Positions 34,018 through 43,828 of a stretch of DNA of 64,000 nucleotides are shown in pieces. The translations under genes and the position numbers were made by a program. Source of the stretch: an uncultured Elioraea sp. GTDB lineage: Bacteria; Pseudomonadota; Alphaproteobacteria; Acetobacterales; Acetobacteraceae. Where the stretch lies: positions 1-64,000 of the forward strand of contig CALFVI010000007.1 of NCBI GenBank assembly GCA_937928775.1, in the 5' to 3' direction. Positions within the stretch are counted from its first letter, which is position 1. Each line of letters starts with the position of its first letter. A model generated the notes under the pieces. The model did not search any database. It saw only the letters and a list, made by a program, of their open reading frames with translations, and was not told where the DNA came from.

Positions 34018-35132
34018 GGTGCTGCACTCGTCACGCGCCCGGTCGAGGACACGCTCGGGCGGCTCGCGGCGGCGCAGGCGGATCACGGCCTGTCGGCGAG
34101 CGTGGAGCAGAACGAGGCATGGGCGCGTGCGATCGAAGCCCTGCAGGCAGCGGTCACGGCGAACGGGGGAGCGGGTTGGACGATCGCGGTCGCATACGAC
34201 CTCGTGCGACTGGAGAGGCGCATCGACGCTGTCCTGCTGAGCGATCGCGCGATTTTCGTGCTGGAGTGCAAGTCACGTGCTGCGGATCGCGCGGCCCTGC
34301 GCCAGGTTGAGGACTATGCGCTCGATCTGCGTGACTTCCAGGCGGGGTCCCGATCGCACCCGATCGTGCCGATCCTGGTCGCCGGGGAGGTCACGCCGCG
34401 AGCCGTTCAGCGGTCTCTGCCATGGCCCGATGTGGCCGAGCCGTTCGCGACCACGCACCATGGGCTGAGCCTGCTGATCTCGGAGATCCTCGCTGGGATC
34501 CCGGCGCCGGAGATTCCGCTCGATGGCGAAGCGTGGCTCGCCGCACCCTATCGCCCGGTTCCGACCATCATCGAGGCGGCGACGATGCTGTATGCGCGCC
34601 ACGGTGTCGCCGAGATCGCGAAGGCGAGGGCTGACCCTGCGAATCTGACTCGCACCGCGTCCGCGATCGACCGTGCGATCGAGCAGGCAAGACGGGATCG
34701 CGCGCGGACCGTCGTCTTTATCACCGGCATCCCCGGCTCCGGCAAGACGCTCTGCGGGTTGAACGCGGTATTCGGGCGAGCCCGCGCCGACGGGGCAGCG
34801 TTCCTCTCCGGCAACGTGCCGCTGATCACCGTGCTGCGTGCGGCACTCGCCCGCGATGCGGCGGCGCGGGGTGCCGCGCGCGGCGTTTCGCCGGCACGCG
34901 CTGGCAGACGGGGCGCGACTATGCCACCGACATCGTCAACACCGATCGCGTGTTGCTGACCCGGGCGCGCCACGAGACCGTGATCCTCGTCCCGATCGGT
35001 GACGCGGACGATCCGACCCCCCCGCCCGCCGAGTTCGATGCGATCGCGCAGCGCTTGCGCGAAGCTGGTGTTCGCTCGCTCGAACTCTCCGCTGCCGCGT
35101 CGCGCCATGGCCTCACTCCCAACCTGCTCTGA
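34018..35132 (+). pseudogene. DUF2075 (Schlafen-like helicase) protein, internally deleted and frameshifted
   Basis: N-terminal DUF2075-like half with Walker A ITGIPGSGKTL; C-terminal NTDRVLLTRARHETVILVPIG occurs in another frame; helicase core missing. Confidence 0.75.
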
Positions 35133-35136
35133 TGGC

Positions 35137-36467
35137 TCACCAGCCGATCGCCGCCGGAAGCCAGGTCGCAAGACCGGGAAAGAGATAGACCACGACCAAG
35201 CCGGCCATCTGGAGCGCGACGAACGGAAGGGCACCGCGGTAGATCGCGGTGGTCGAGACCTCCTTCGGGGCGACGCTGCGCAGGAAGAACAAAGCCCAGC
35301 CGAAGGGCGGCGTGAGGAGCGACGTCTGCAGGTTGACGCAGATCAGGGTGGCGAGCCAGACCGGGTCGACCCCAGCATGGGCGAACACCGGCAGGAACAG
35401 GGGAACCGCGATGTAGGTGATCTCGATCCACTCGAGGAAAAACCCGACCACGAAGACGAGCGCCATCATGAACCAGATGTCGGCGCCGACCCCGCCCGGA
35501 ATGAAGGCGAACAGGTCATGCACCAACGCTTCGCCCTGCAAGCCGCGGAAGGCGAGCGCGAACACCTGGGCGCAGATCAGGATGAACATCACCATCGCGG
35601 TGATCCGCGTCGTGGTCTGAACCGTCTCCTTTAGCACCGTCCAGGAGAAGCGACCCCCGAGTGTGGTGATGACGATTCCACCGAGGGCGCCCATCAAGGC
35701 GGCTTCGGTGGGCGCGGCGATGCCGCCGATGATGCTGCCGAGCACGGCGACGACGAGGCCGAGTGGTGGCGCGACCACGCTGAGAGCCTGCCTCCAGAGT
35801 GCTGCGCGCGACACAAGGGAGCGTTCCGCGATCGGAACGGCCGGCGCTGCCTCGGGTCGACGCATGCCGAGGACGAGGATGTAGGCCGCATAGAGCGCGG
35901 CGAGGATGAGGCCGGGCAGGACCGAGGCGGCGAACAGCGTACCAATCGAGAGGTTCATCACGTCGGCAAGTAGGATCAGGATCAGCGAGGGCGGGATGAT
36001 CTGGCCCAAGGTGCCGGAGGCGCAGATCGTGCCGCAGGCAAAGCCAGGGTCGTAGCCGCGCCGGAGCAGATTGGGCAGGGTGAGCAGGCCGAGCGTGACA
36101 ACGGTCGCCCCGACGATGCCCGTCGTTGCGCCCATCAGCACGCCGACAAGGACGAGGCCGAGGCCGCGCCCTCCAGGGACGGGGCCCAGAAGGCGCCCCA
36201 CCACGTCCAACAGATTTTCCTTTTGGCGAGCCGCGACTTCTCCAGCATCACCCCCAGGAAGACGAAGAGGGGAATGGCGAGGAGCGTATAGTTGGTGACC
36301 ACGCCGAAGATGCGGTGCGGCAGCAGGTTGAACAGAAGCGGGCCAAAGCCGAGCCAACCCCACACGAAGCCCGCAACCGCAAGACCGATGCCCACCGGGA
36401 TGCCGAGCATGAGAAGCGCGAAGAAGCTCGCCAGCATGGCGATCGCGTAGAGTTCGTTGAGCGGCAT
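35137..36467 (-). pseudogene. TRAP large permease DctM (operon 2) with frameshift
   Basis: N-terminal frame (MPLNELYAIAMLASFFALLMLGIPVG...LFVFLGVMLEKSRLA) and remainder (ENLLDVVGRLLGPVPGG...) in different frames; break at ~36214-36226. Confidence 0.85.
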
Positions 36468-36500
36468 GATGAGGGGGCCGGGGGGCGTGGCGGCGGTGCA

Positions 36501-36995
36501 TCAGGCAGGGCGAAGGCGACGCACGGCGCGCAGGGCGGAGGAGACGGCCTGCAGGCCGAGGAGCAGGAAGCCGACCGGGATCAGCGCCTTCAGTGCCCAG
36601 CGATGCGGAATGCCGCCGGGGTTGGCGCTGCCCTCATTCAGCCGCCAGGACTGCGCGACATAGCCCCAGGAGAGATCGACGACGACGGCAGCGATCGCGA
36701 CCAACAGGAGTGCGGCCAGGAGGTCGATCGCAGCCTGTGCTCGGGCCCCGAACCGCGCATAGATTACGTCGACGCGCACGTGCTCGCCGTGCCGAAGCGC
36801 GTAGGACATGCCGATCAGCGCGATCGGGCTCATCAAATGCCATTCAAGCTCCTGGGCCCAGACGCTGCCGGTGGCGAAGCCCTAGCGCTGCAGCACGTTG
36901 CCGGCCATGACCAGAACGAGCGCGAAGGCGGCCCAGGCGGCGATGCGGCCGATCGCATCGATGGCCTGATCGATCAGGTCGGCCGCACGCTGCAT
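36501..36995 (-). pseudogene. TRAP small permease DctQ (operon 2) with in-frame TAG
   Basis: MQRAADLIDQAIDAIGRIAAWAAFALVLVMAGNVLQR*GFATGSVWAQELEWHLMSPIALIGMSYALRHGEHVRVDVIY; stop at 36882-36884. Confidence 0.85.
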
Positions 36996-37009
36996 CGTCC
37001 GATGGCTCC

Positions 37010-38150
37010 TCAGGCGCAGGCAGGGCGGATCCTGGTGTGATAGGGGACCTCGCTCTGTTCCGCCCTGGCATCGAACTTCGCTTTGTAGGCGAAGTAGCTC
37101 TCATGCACTCGGCGGGTCAACGGGTCGCGCTCGACGGCCTGAGCGAGCACCTTCATCGTCTCCTCGCGCAGCCGCTCGACCACCGGGTCGGGCAGCTGGC
37201 GCGCGATCACGCCGTGGTTGCGCACGAGGTCATCGAGAGCGTCGGCGTTGTTCTTCTGGCACCAGGCTTCGCTGATCACGGTGCAGGCGGCGCAGGCGTT
37301 CTCGACGATCGCCTTCAGATCGTTTGGCAGGCGGCTCCAGGCTGCCTTGTTGATCGCGAGTTCGGTCGCGGTCGCGGGCTCGTGCCAGCCGGTCGTGGAG
37401 TAGAATTTGGCGACGCGGTGCAGACCCAGTTGGCGATCGAGATCGGGGCCGACGAACTCGGCGGCGTCGATCACGCCGCGCTCGAGGGCCGGGAAGATCT
37501 CGCCAGCCGGCAGGAGCCGCGTATCAACCCCGAGCGCCTGATAGACCCTTCCCGCGAGGCCGGGGATGCGCATCTTCAGGCCGCGCAGATCCTCGACGGT
37601 CTCGATCGGGCGGCGGAACCAGCCCGTCATCTGGACGCCGGTATTGCCACAGAGGAACGGCACGATATTGAATCGGTCATAGACCTCGCGCCAGAGATCC
37701 AGCCCGCCGCCGTCGTCCATCCAGCCGTTGAGGCCCTGGAAGTTGAGCCCGAACGGCACGGCGGTGAAGTACTGGGCGGCGAAGCTGCGGCCGGTCCAGA
37801 AATAAGCGTTGGCGTAGCTGCACTCCACGAGGCCCTGGCTCACCGCGTCGAAGCCTTCCGCAGCGGGAATGAGCTCGCCGGCGCCGAAGAACTGGATCCT
37901 CAGACGCCCGCCCGACGTCGCCTCGATGCGGCGGATCAGGTCGCGCGCACTGCCGGGGCCAGTCGAGGAAAAGGCGGCGTTCGGCCCGGAGAAGGACGTC
38001 ATGCGCCAGGTGATGGTGGACTGTGCGGTGGCAACCGCCGGAGCGGCGAGCGTGCCGACGGCGGCGGTAGCGAGCAGGCGTCCGCGCTGTAGGGGGACTC
38101 CCTCGGAAAAGAGTGATACGCTGGCGTTTGGCGCCGACAAGCAATGCCAC
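37010..38150 (-). CDS. TRAP substrate-binding protein DctP (operon 2); start codon unclear
   Basis: DctP fold continuous (TITWRMTSFSGPNAAF...); no ATG/GTG in the ~20 codons before the signal peptide. Confidence 0.8.
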
Positions 38151-38340
38151 AAGCAAGGCCCATGCCATGACCGGGGATGCGTCTTGGGAGCCGGCGTTGA
38201 CGCACCCGTGGGCGAAGCCTCGCGCACGCTGCGCGCGCGCACATCACGGCCGGGCCGCGACCATGGCCCCGCCTCGGCGGTCCTGCTTACACTGATGCCG
38301 CACGGGCCGGCAGAGCCCGCAACGCCGAGGGAAGAAAGCC

Positions 38341-38775
38341 ATGCTGGTGGAAACGATCCTGAAGGAGAAGGGGGCGGACGTGGTCTCGGTCGCGCCTGCC
38401 ATGACTGTCGCTGAGGCGGCGAGGATCCTGAGCGCGCGACGGATCGGCTCCGTGCTCGTGCGCAACGAGGACGGCGGAATTGCGGGCATTCTCTCCGAGC
38501 GCGACATCGTGCGCGGCATCGCGGAGCAGGGCGCGGCCTCTCTCGGCCTGCCGGTCAGTGCCCTGATGACGCGCGACGTGGTGTTCGCCTCGCCCGCCGA
38601 CACGCTCGACTCCGTGCTCGCGGTGATGACGGAGCGACGGTTCCGCCATCTGCCCGTTCTGGATCAGGGGCGCCTGGTTGGCCTCATCTCCATCGGCGAT
38701 GTCGTCAAGCGCAAGATCGAGGAGGTGACTGAGGAGGCGGAGGGGCTGAGGGCGTTCGTGCAGGGGGCAGGCTGA
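38341..38775 (+). CDS. CBS domain-containing protein
   Basis: Two CBS motifs (ISIGDVVKRKIEE). Confidence 0.93.
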   Translation: MLVETILKEKGADVVSVAPAMTVAEAARILSARRIGSVLVRNEDGGIAGILSERDIVRGIAEQGAASLGLPVSALMTRDVVFASPADTLDSVLAVMTERRFRHLPVLDQGRLVGLISIGDVVKRKIEEVTEEAEGLRAFVQGAG

Positions 38776-38826
38776 GCTGTGTCGCGCGGTGCTGGCGCCG
38801 GGCTCAGCGCGCGTTAGATTTCCAGC

Positions 38827-39558
38827 ATGGAAGAGCTCGCCACCTGCCTGCATGACCTGACCGCCCTCGGCACCCGAGGAACCTTGGCGCTGGCTGGAGC
38901 GCTGTTCCTGGCCGGCCTGGTCGGCAGCGCCACGCACTGTGTGGGCATGTGCGGGCCTTTCGTCGCGGCGCAGGTCACCGCCCGCTTCTCCGCCTGCCCC
39001 ACGCTCTCCCGCCTCGAAGCAGGCGCGCTTGTGCCCTACCACCTCGGGCGTATGCTGACTTACACGGCGCTCGGCGCCGTGTGCGGTTTCCTCTCAGGCA
39101 CCGTCGTGCATGCGGCTGGCTTTCGGCCCGTGCTGGTTGCCCTCCTGCTGTCTGGTGCGCTGCTGATGTTGGCGCAGGCGTTCGTGCAGGTCGCCGCCCT
39201 CCTGCCCGCCGCTCCAGCCGCCATCGCCGAGCGCGTGGTGCAGCTCGCTTCTCCCCTGCTCGCCGATCCGAGGGGCTCGCGCCGCTTCCTGCTCGGCGTC
39301 GTGCTCGGCTTCCTGCCTTGCGGCTTGCTTTACGGGGCGTTGGCGGCGGCCGCTGCTTCGGCAAGCGCGCTCGGGGGTGCTCTCGGCATGATGGCGTTCG
39401 CGCTCGGCACGGTTCCCGCGTTGATCGGCGTCGGGTTCGCGGGCGCGTTCTTCGGTCGCCGATTCCAGCCCGTCGCGCGCGCCCTGGCAGCGCCTTTGCT
39501 GCTGCTAAATGCTGCCGTGCTGGGCGGGCTTGCGCTGCGCGCTGCTGGTTACGCCTGA
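38827..39558 (+). CDS. TauE/SafE-type (cytochrome biogenesis-associated) membrane protein
   Basis: GLVGSATHCVGMCGPFVAA and GFLPCGLLYGAL motifs; near cco cluster. Confidence 0.88.
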   Translation: MEELATCLHDLTALGTRGTLALAGALFLAGLVGSATHCVGMCGPFVAAQVTARFSACPTLSRLEAGALVPYHLGRMLTYTALGAVCGFLSGTVVHAAGFRPVLVALLLSGALLMLAQAFVQVAALLPAAPAAIAERVVQLASPLLADPRGSRRFLLGVVLGFLPCGLLYGALAAAAASASALGGALGMMAFALGTVPALIGVGFAGAFFGRRFQPVARALAAPLLLLNAAVLGGLALRAAGYA

Positions 39559-39564
39559 CTGGGC

Positions 39565-40350
39565 CTACTCGACAACGTCTTTGTACGCATGCCACGTGGC
39601 GTGGCCAATGAGAGGCATCGTGACCGCCAGACCGAGGAAAGCTGGAATGATGCCGAAAGCGGTGAAGGCGACGATCAGCGCGGCCCACAGCGTCATCGCT
39701 GGCCAGTTGAGCCGAACTGCGGTGAAGCTGGTCGCCACCGCGACAAACATGTTGGTGTCGCGATCGAGAAGCATCGGGATGGAGACGGCGCTGATCGCGA
39801 ACACCAGGGCGGCGAACAGGGCACCGACTGCCGTGCCGACGGCCCAGAAGGGGATCGCGGATGGCGCTGTCAGTTTAGCGATGATGGTATCCCAGCTCGG
39901 GGTGAAGCCGAGGCCGAAGAACAGGGCGAAGATCAGAAGCGCGATCCGGATCCAGCCGAGGTGGAACAGCCCGAGCAGCACGCCCATGTAGGACAGCTGG
40001 GTCGGGTTGCGCTTGAATCCCGCCAAGGCTGCTGCCAGCGACACCGGCTCACCTGCCGCGATGCGCCGGCTTGTTTCGTAAAGCCCGGCGGCAAGCAAAG
40101 GGGCGAGGAAGAAAAATCCTGACGTCATCGGCAGCACCAGCCAGAACGACTCGAACTGCCAGAGGACCAGCAAGAGAGCGTAGGTGATGGCGAGGATCAG
40201 AAGCCCGTAAGTCACACTGACAGCTGGTGCCGCCATCATGTCACGCCACCCGGCGCTCAGCCACGCCCAAGGCCGATCGACCGGAATTCGCCGCACCCTA
40301 GGGCTATCTCCGTAAAAAACTGGTACTGCCCCGCTCTCCACCTGCGCCAT
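39565..40350 (-). CDS. DUF2189 membrane protein
   Basis: Multi-TM, GDSPRVRRIPVDRPWAWLSAGWRDM...; divergent from ccoN. Confidence 0.85.
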   Translation of the reverse strand: MAQVESGAVPVFYGDSPRVRRIPVDRPWAWLSAGWRDMMAAPAVSVTYGLLILAITYALLLVLWQFESFWLVLPMTSGFFFLAPLLAAGLYETSRRIAAGEPVSLAAALAGFKRNPTQLSYMGVLLGLFHLGWIRIALLIFALFFGLGFTPSWDTIIAKLTAPSAIPFWAVGTAVGALFAALVFAISAVSIPMLLDRDTNMFVAVATSFTAVRLNWPAMTLWAALIVAFTAFGIIPAFLGLAVTMPLIGHATWHAYKDVVE

Positions 40351-40446
40351 CGCGATTTCCCACCTTCTCTCGCCCGTCGTTCGGCACGCTGCCGCGCAGG
40401 CGAACGCCTGACGGAAGGATGGCACGCCGATCGGCGCCCGTCGACC

Positions 40447-40460
40447 TTGACACACGTCAA
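40447..40460. promoter_or_regulatory. Candidate FNR/FixK-type site TTGACACACGTCAA
   Basis: Perfect TTGAC-N4-GTCAA palindrome between divergent DUF2189 and ccoN. Confidence 0.7.
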
Positions 40461-40538
40461 TGTCGCTGCACGTTGCTTTCAGCAAAATGAAGATAGCTCC
40501 AGCCGGCGCCTGGGGCACGCTGGATATGAGAGGAACGC

Positions 40539-42020
40539 ATGGGGGAGAGTCTCGCGATCTCGGCTGGCGCTGGACCGGTCGTTCGGACAGAGGCAGCCTA
40601 CGTTGAAGACGTCGTCCGCGCCTTCGTGATCGCGACCGTGTTCTGGGGCGTGGTCGGCTTCCTGATGGGGACGATCATCGCCTGGCAGCTCGCCTTTCCC
40701 CTGCTGAACCTTGATCTCGAGTGGACAACGTTCGGCCGGCGTCGCCCCGTCCATACTTCGGCGGTGATTTTTGCTTTCGGCGGCAATGCTCTGCTCGGCA
40801 CCTCGCTTTACGTCGTGCAGCGCACCTGCCGGGCCCGGCTGTTTGGCGGAAACGAGGCAGGGTGGTTCCTGTTCTGGGGCTATCAGACCTTCATCGTCCT
40901 GGCCGCCCTCGGATACGTCACCGGGGTAACGCAAGGGAAGGAGTATGCCGAGCCCGAATGGTATGTCGACCTGTTCCTGACCTTTGTCTGGGTCGTCTAC
41001 CTCATCGTCTTCGTCGGCACGATCATGAAGCGCGAGGAGCCTCACATTTATGTGGCGAACTGGTTCTACCTCGCCTTCATCATCACCATCGCGATGCTGC
41101 ACATCGGCAACAATCTGGTGCTGCCGATCGACTGGGGCTCCGCCAAGTCGTACCAGGTGGCGGCCGGCGTGCAGGATGCGATGATCCAGTGGTGGTATGG
41201 CCACAACGCTGTCGGCTTCTTCCTCACAGCGGGCTTCCTCGGGATGATGTACTACTTCATCCCGAAGCGCGCCGAGCGACCTGTCTATTCATATCGGCTC
41301 AGCATCGTCCATTTCTGGTCGCTGATCTTCCTCTACATCTGGGCCGGGCCGCACCATTTACACTACACGGCTCTGCCGGACTGGACGCAGACGCTGGGGA
41401 TGATCTTCAGCGTCATGCTGTGGATGCCGTCGTGGGGCGGGATGATCAACGGCATCATGACTCTGTCGGGAGCGTGGGACAAGCTGCGCACCGATCCCGG
41501 GCTTCGCTTCTCCGTCACTGCCGTCGCCTTCTACGGCATGAGCACCTTCGAAGGTCCGGTGATGAGCATCAAGGCCGTCAATGCGCTCAGCCACTACACG
41601 GACTGGACGGTGGGCCATGTGCATTCGGGGGCGATGGGCTGGGTCGGCTTCATCACCTTCGGCGCGATCTACTACCTCGTGCCCGTGCTATGGGGAAAGC
41701 GCGAGCTCTACAGCCAGCGCCTTGTCGCCTGGCACTTCTGGATCGCCACCTTGGGCATCGTCTTCTACATCACGGCGATGTGGGTGTCGGGCATCATGCA
41801 GGGGCTGATGTGGCGTGCCTACGACGAGCTCGGCTTCCTGCAGTACAGCTTCATCGAGACCGTCGCCGCCATGCACCCCTACTACGTGATCCGCGCTTTG
41901 GGCGGGGTGCTCTACGTCACTGGCGCGCTGATTATGGTCTACAACCTCTACAAGACCGTGACGGAATCGGAACCGTTGCCGGCGCCAGCGCCGGCCTGGC
42001 GCCCGCAGGCTGCCGAGTGA
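40539..42020 (+). CDS. ccoN: cbb3-type cytochrome c oxidase subunit I
   Basis: Haem-copper oxidase motifs ([37 protein letters not shown]). Confidence 0.98.
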   Translation: MGESLAISAGAGPVVRTEAAYVEDVVRAFVIATVFWGVVGFLMGTIIAWQLAFPLLNLDLEWTTFGRRRPVHTSAVIFAFGGNALLGTSLYVVQRTCRARLFGGNEAGWFLFWGYQTFIVLAALGYVTGVTQGKEYAEPEWYVDLFLTFVWVVYLIVFVGTIMKREEPHIYVANWFYLAFIITIAMLHIGNNLVLPIDWGSAKSYQVAAGVQDAMIQWWYGHNAVGFFLTAGFLGMMYYFIPKRAERPVYSYRLSIVHFWSLIFLYIWAGPHHLHYTALPDWTQTLGMIFSVMLWMPSWGGMINGIMTLSGAWDKLRTDPGLRFSVTAVAFYGMSTFEGPVMSIKAVNALSHYTDWTVGHVHSGAMGWVGFITFGAIYYLVPVLWGKRELYSQRLVAWHFWIATLGIVFYITAMWVSGIMQGLMWRAYDELGFLQYSFIETVAAMHPYYVIRALGGVLYVTGALIMVYNLYKTVTESEPLPAPAPAWRPQAAE

Positions 42021-42033
42021 GGGAGGCCGCGCG

Positions 42034-42753
42034 ATGCTCCGGCACGAGACGATCGAGAAGAATGTCATCCTGCTCGCGGTGCTCACGTTGATCACGGTTT
42101 CGATCGGCGGGCTTGTCCAGATCATTCCCCTGTTCACGATCGAGACGACCATCGAGCGTGTCGAGGGGGTGCGGCCCTACTCGCCGCTCGAGCTCGCGGG
42201 GCGCAACATTTACATCCGTGAGGGCTGCTATGTGTGTCACAGCCAGATGGTGCGGCCTTTCCGTGACGAGCTCGAACGCTATGGCCACTACAGCCTGGCG
42301 GCGGAGAGCATGTACGATCGCCCCTTCCAGTGGGGCTCGAAGCGCACCGGGCCTGATCTCGCCCGCGTGGGGGGCAAGTACTCGAACGAGTGGCACTACC
42401 AGCACCTGATCGATCCCCGCTCCGTGGTGCCGGAGAGCATCATGCCGCCCTACGCGTTCCTGGTTCGGCCTCTGAAGTTCGACGACATCGAAAAGCACAT
42501 GCGCGCTCTGCAGCGCCTCGGTGTTCCATATACGGACGAGATGATCGCCAACGCGCGGGCCGATCTCGTCGCACAGGCGAATCCAGACGCTGATACCACC
42601 GGCTTGCTCGCGCGCTACCCGAAGGCGGTGGTGGGCGATTTTGACCGCAACACGCGTGTGGTGACGGAGATGGACGCCCTCATCGCCTACCTGCAGATGC
42701 TCGGCACGCTGGTGAACTTCGCCGAGGTGACGCCGCAACAACTTCGCCAGTAG
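42034..42753 (+). CDS. ccoO: cbb3-type cytochrome c oxidase subunit II
   Basis: [16 protein letters not shown] haem c site. Confidence 0.97.
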   Translation: MLRHETIEKNVILLAVLTLITVSIGGLVQIIPLFTIETTIERVEGVRPYSPLELAGRNIYIREGCYVCHSQMVRPFRDELERYGHYSLAAESMYDRPFQWGSKRTGPDLARVGGKYSNEWHYQHLIDPRSVVPESIMPPYAFLVRPLKFDDIEKHMRALQRLGVPYTDEMIANARADLVAQANPDADTTGLLARYPKAVVGDFDRNTRVVTEMDALIAYLQMLGTLVNFAEVTPQQLRQ

Positions 42754-42764
42754 GAGCCGGCGCG

Positions 42765-42923
42765 ATGCTCGAGTGGCTCGCCCAGCACTACGAAGCTCTG
42801 CGGCAGATGTGGGTCGTCTGGTTCATGCTTCTGTTCGTCGGCATCGTTGCCTGGGCGTTCTGGCCCTCCAACAAGGAGCGGCTGGAACGGCAGGGCAGGA
42901 TCCCGCTCGACGACGACAGGTGA
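42765..42923 (+). CDS. ccoQ: cbb3-type oxidase subunit CcoQ
   Basis: 52-aa single-TM ORF MLEWLAQHYEALRQMWVVWFMLLFVGIVAWAFWPSNKERLERQGRIPLDDDR between ccoO and ccoP. Confidence 0.88.
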   Translation: MLEWLAQHYEALRQMWVVWFMLLFVGIVAWAFWPSNKERLERQGRIPLDDDR

Positions 42924-42939
42924 CGGAAAGGAGCACCCG

Positions 42940-43809
42940 GTGCCCACCAAGATCGAGAAGGATGCCCTGACCGGCAAGCTCACCACCGGGCATGAATGGG
43001 ACGGCATCAAGGAGCTCAACACGCCGCTGCCCAAATGGTGGCTTTACATTCTCTACGCAACCATCATCTGGGCGGCGGTCTGGGCCTTGCTGTTTCCTTC
43101 CTTCCCGGGGCTCTCGGGCTATTTCGGCGGCGTTCTGGGCTGGACGAAGCGCGAAGACATCGCGCGTGAGGTGGCGGCGGTGGCGGATGCCCGGGCGCCG
43201 ATGTTCGAACGCATTCGCACCACCGATCTCGAGGAGATCCGACGCGACCCCACACTCCTTCGATTCGCGATGGCCGGCGCACGCCAAGCCTTCGCCGACA
43301 ACTGCGCACCCTGTCATGGGTCGGGCGCGGAAGGCCGTCCGGGCGGGTTTCCGGCCCTGATCGATGACGATTGGATCTGGGGCGGCACGCTGGACGACAT
43401 CGTCTTCACCATTCGCCACGGCATCCGCAATGCCTTGGACGACGATGCCCGTCAGAGCCAGATGCCGGCCTATGGTCAGATCCTGTCTCGGCGCGAGATC
43501 GAGGACGTCGCGGAGCATGTACTGTCGTTCACCGGACGGGCGACGGATGCCGAGGCCGCCAAACGCGGAGAGGCGATCTACGCGGAGCACTGCGTGGCCT
43601 GCCACGGTGAGCAGGGCGAGGGCGTGCGCGCCGTCGGCGGGCCGAGGCTGAACGATGCGATCTGGCTCTACGGCGGTTCGCGCGATCAGATCATCGCTCA
43701 GATCACCAATCCCCGCATGGGGGTGATGCCACCCTGGCAGGGCCGGCTGGACGAGGCGATCATCCGCATGCTCGCCGTCTATGTCCACACGCTGGGCGGC
43801 GGAGAGTAG
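42940..43809 (+). CDS. ccoP: cbb3-type oxidase subunit III (dihaem)
   Basis: GTG start; CAPCHG and CVACHG haem sites; EWDGIKELNTPLPKWWLYILY. Confidence 0.96.
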   Translation: MPTKIEKDALTGKLTTGHEWDGIKELNTPLPKWWLYILYATIIWAAVWALLFPSFPGLSGYFGGVLGWTKREDIAREVAAVADARAPMFERIRTTDLEEIRRDPTLLRFAMAGARQAFADNCAPCHGSGAEGRPGGFPALIDDDWIWGGTLDDIVFTIRHGIRNALDDDARQSQMPAYGQILSRREIEDVAEHVLSFTGRATDAEAAKRGEAIYAEHCVACHGEQGEGVRAVGGPRLNDAIWLYGGSRDQIIAQITNPRMGVMPPWQGRLDEAIIRMLAVYVHTLGGGE

Positions 43810-43828
43810 GCCGCGGGGCTAGAGGACG

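Noticed and set aside
31346-34027. 893-aa minus-strand ORF antisense to ftsK, GNAT and EamA genes
   Set aside because: Spurious GC-rich antisense frame: His/Arg/Gly-rich, spans three confident plus-strand genes, no domain.
36214-36226. Programmed -1 frameshifting in TRAP DctM
   Set aside because: AAAAGGAAAA does not match an X XXY YYZ slippery heptamer, and the neighbouring DctQ also carries a nonsense codon, so mutation is more likely.
40721-42091. 456-aa alternative plus frame over ccoN
   Set aside because: Out-of-frame shadow of ccoN; no recognisable protein.
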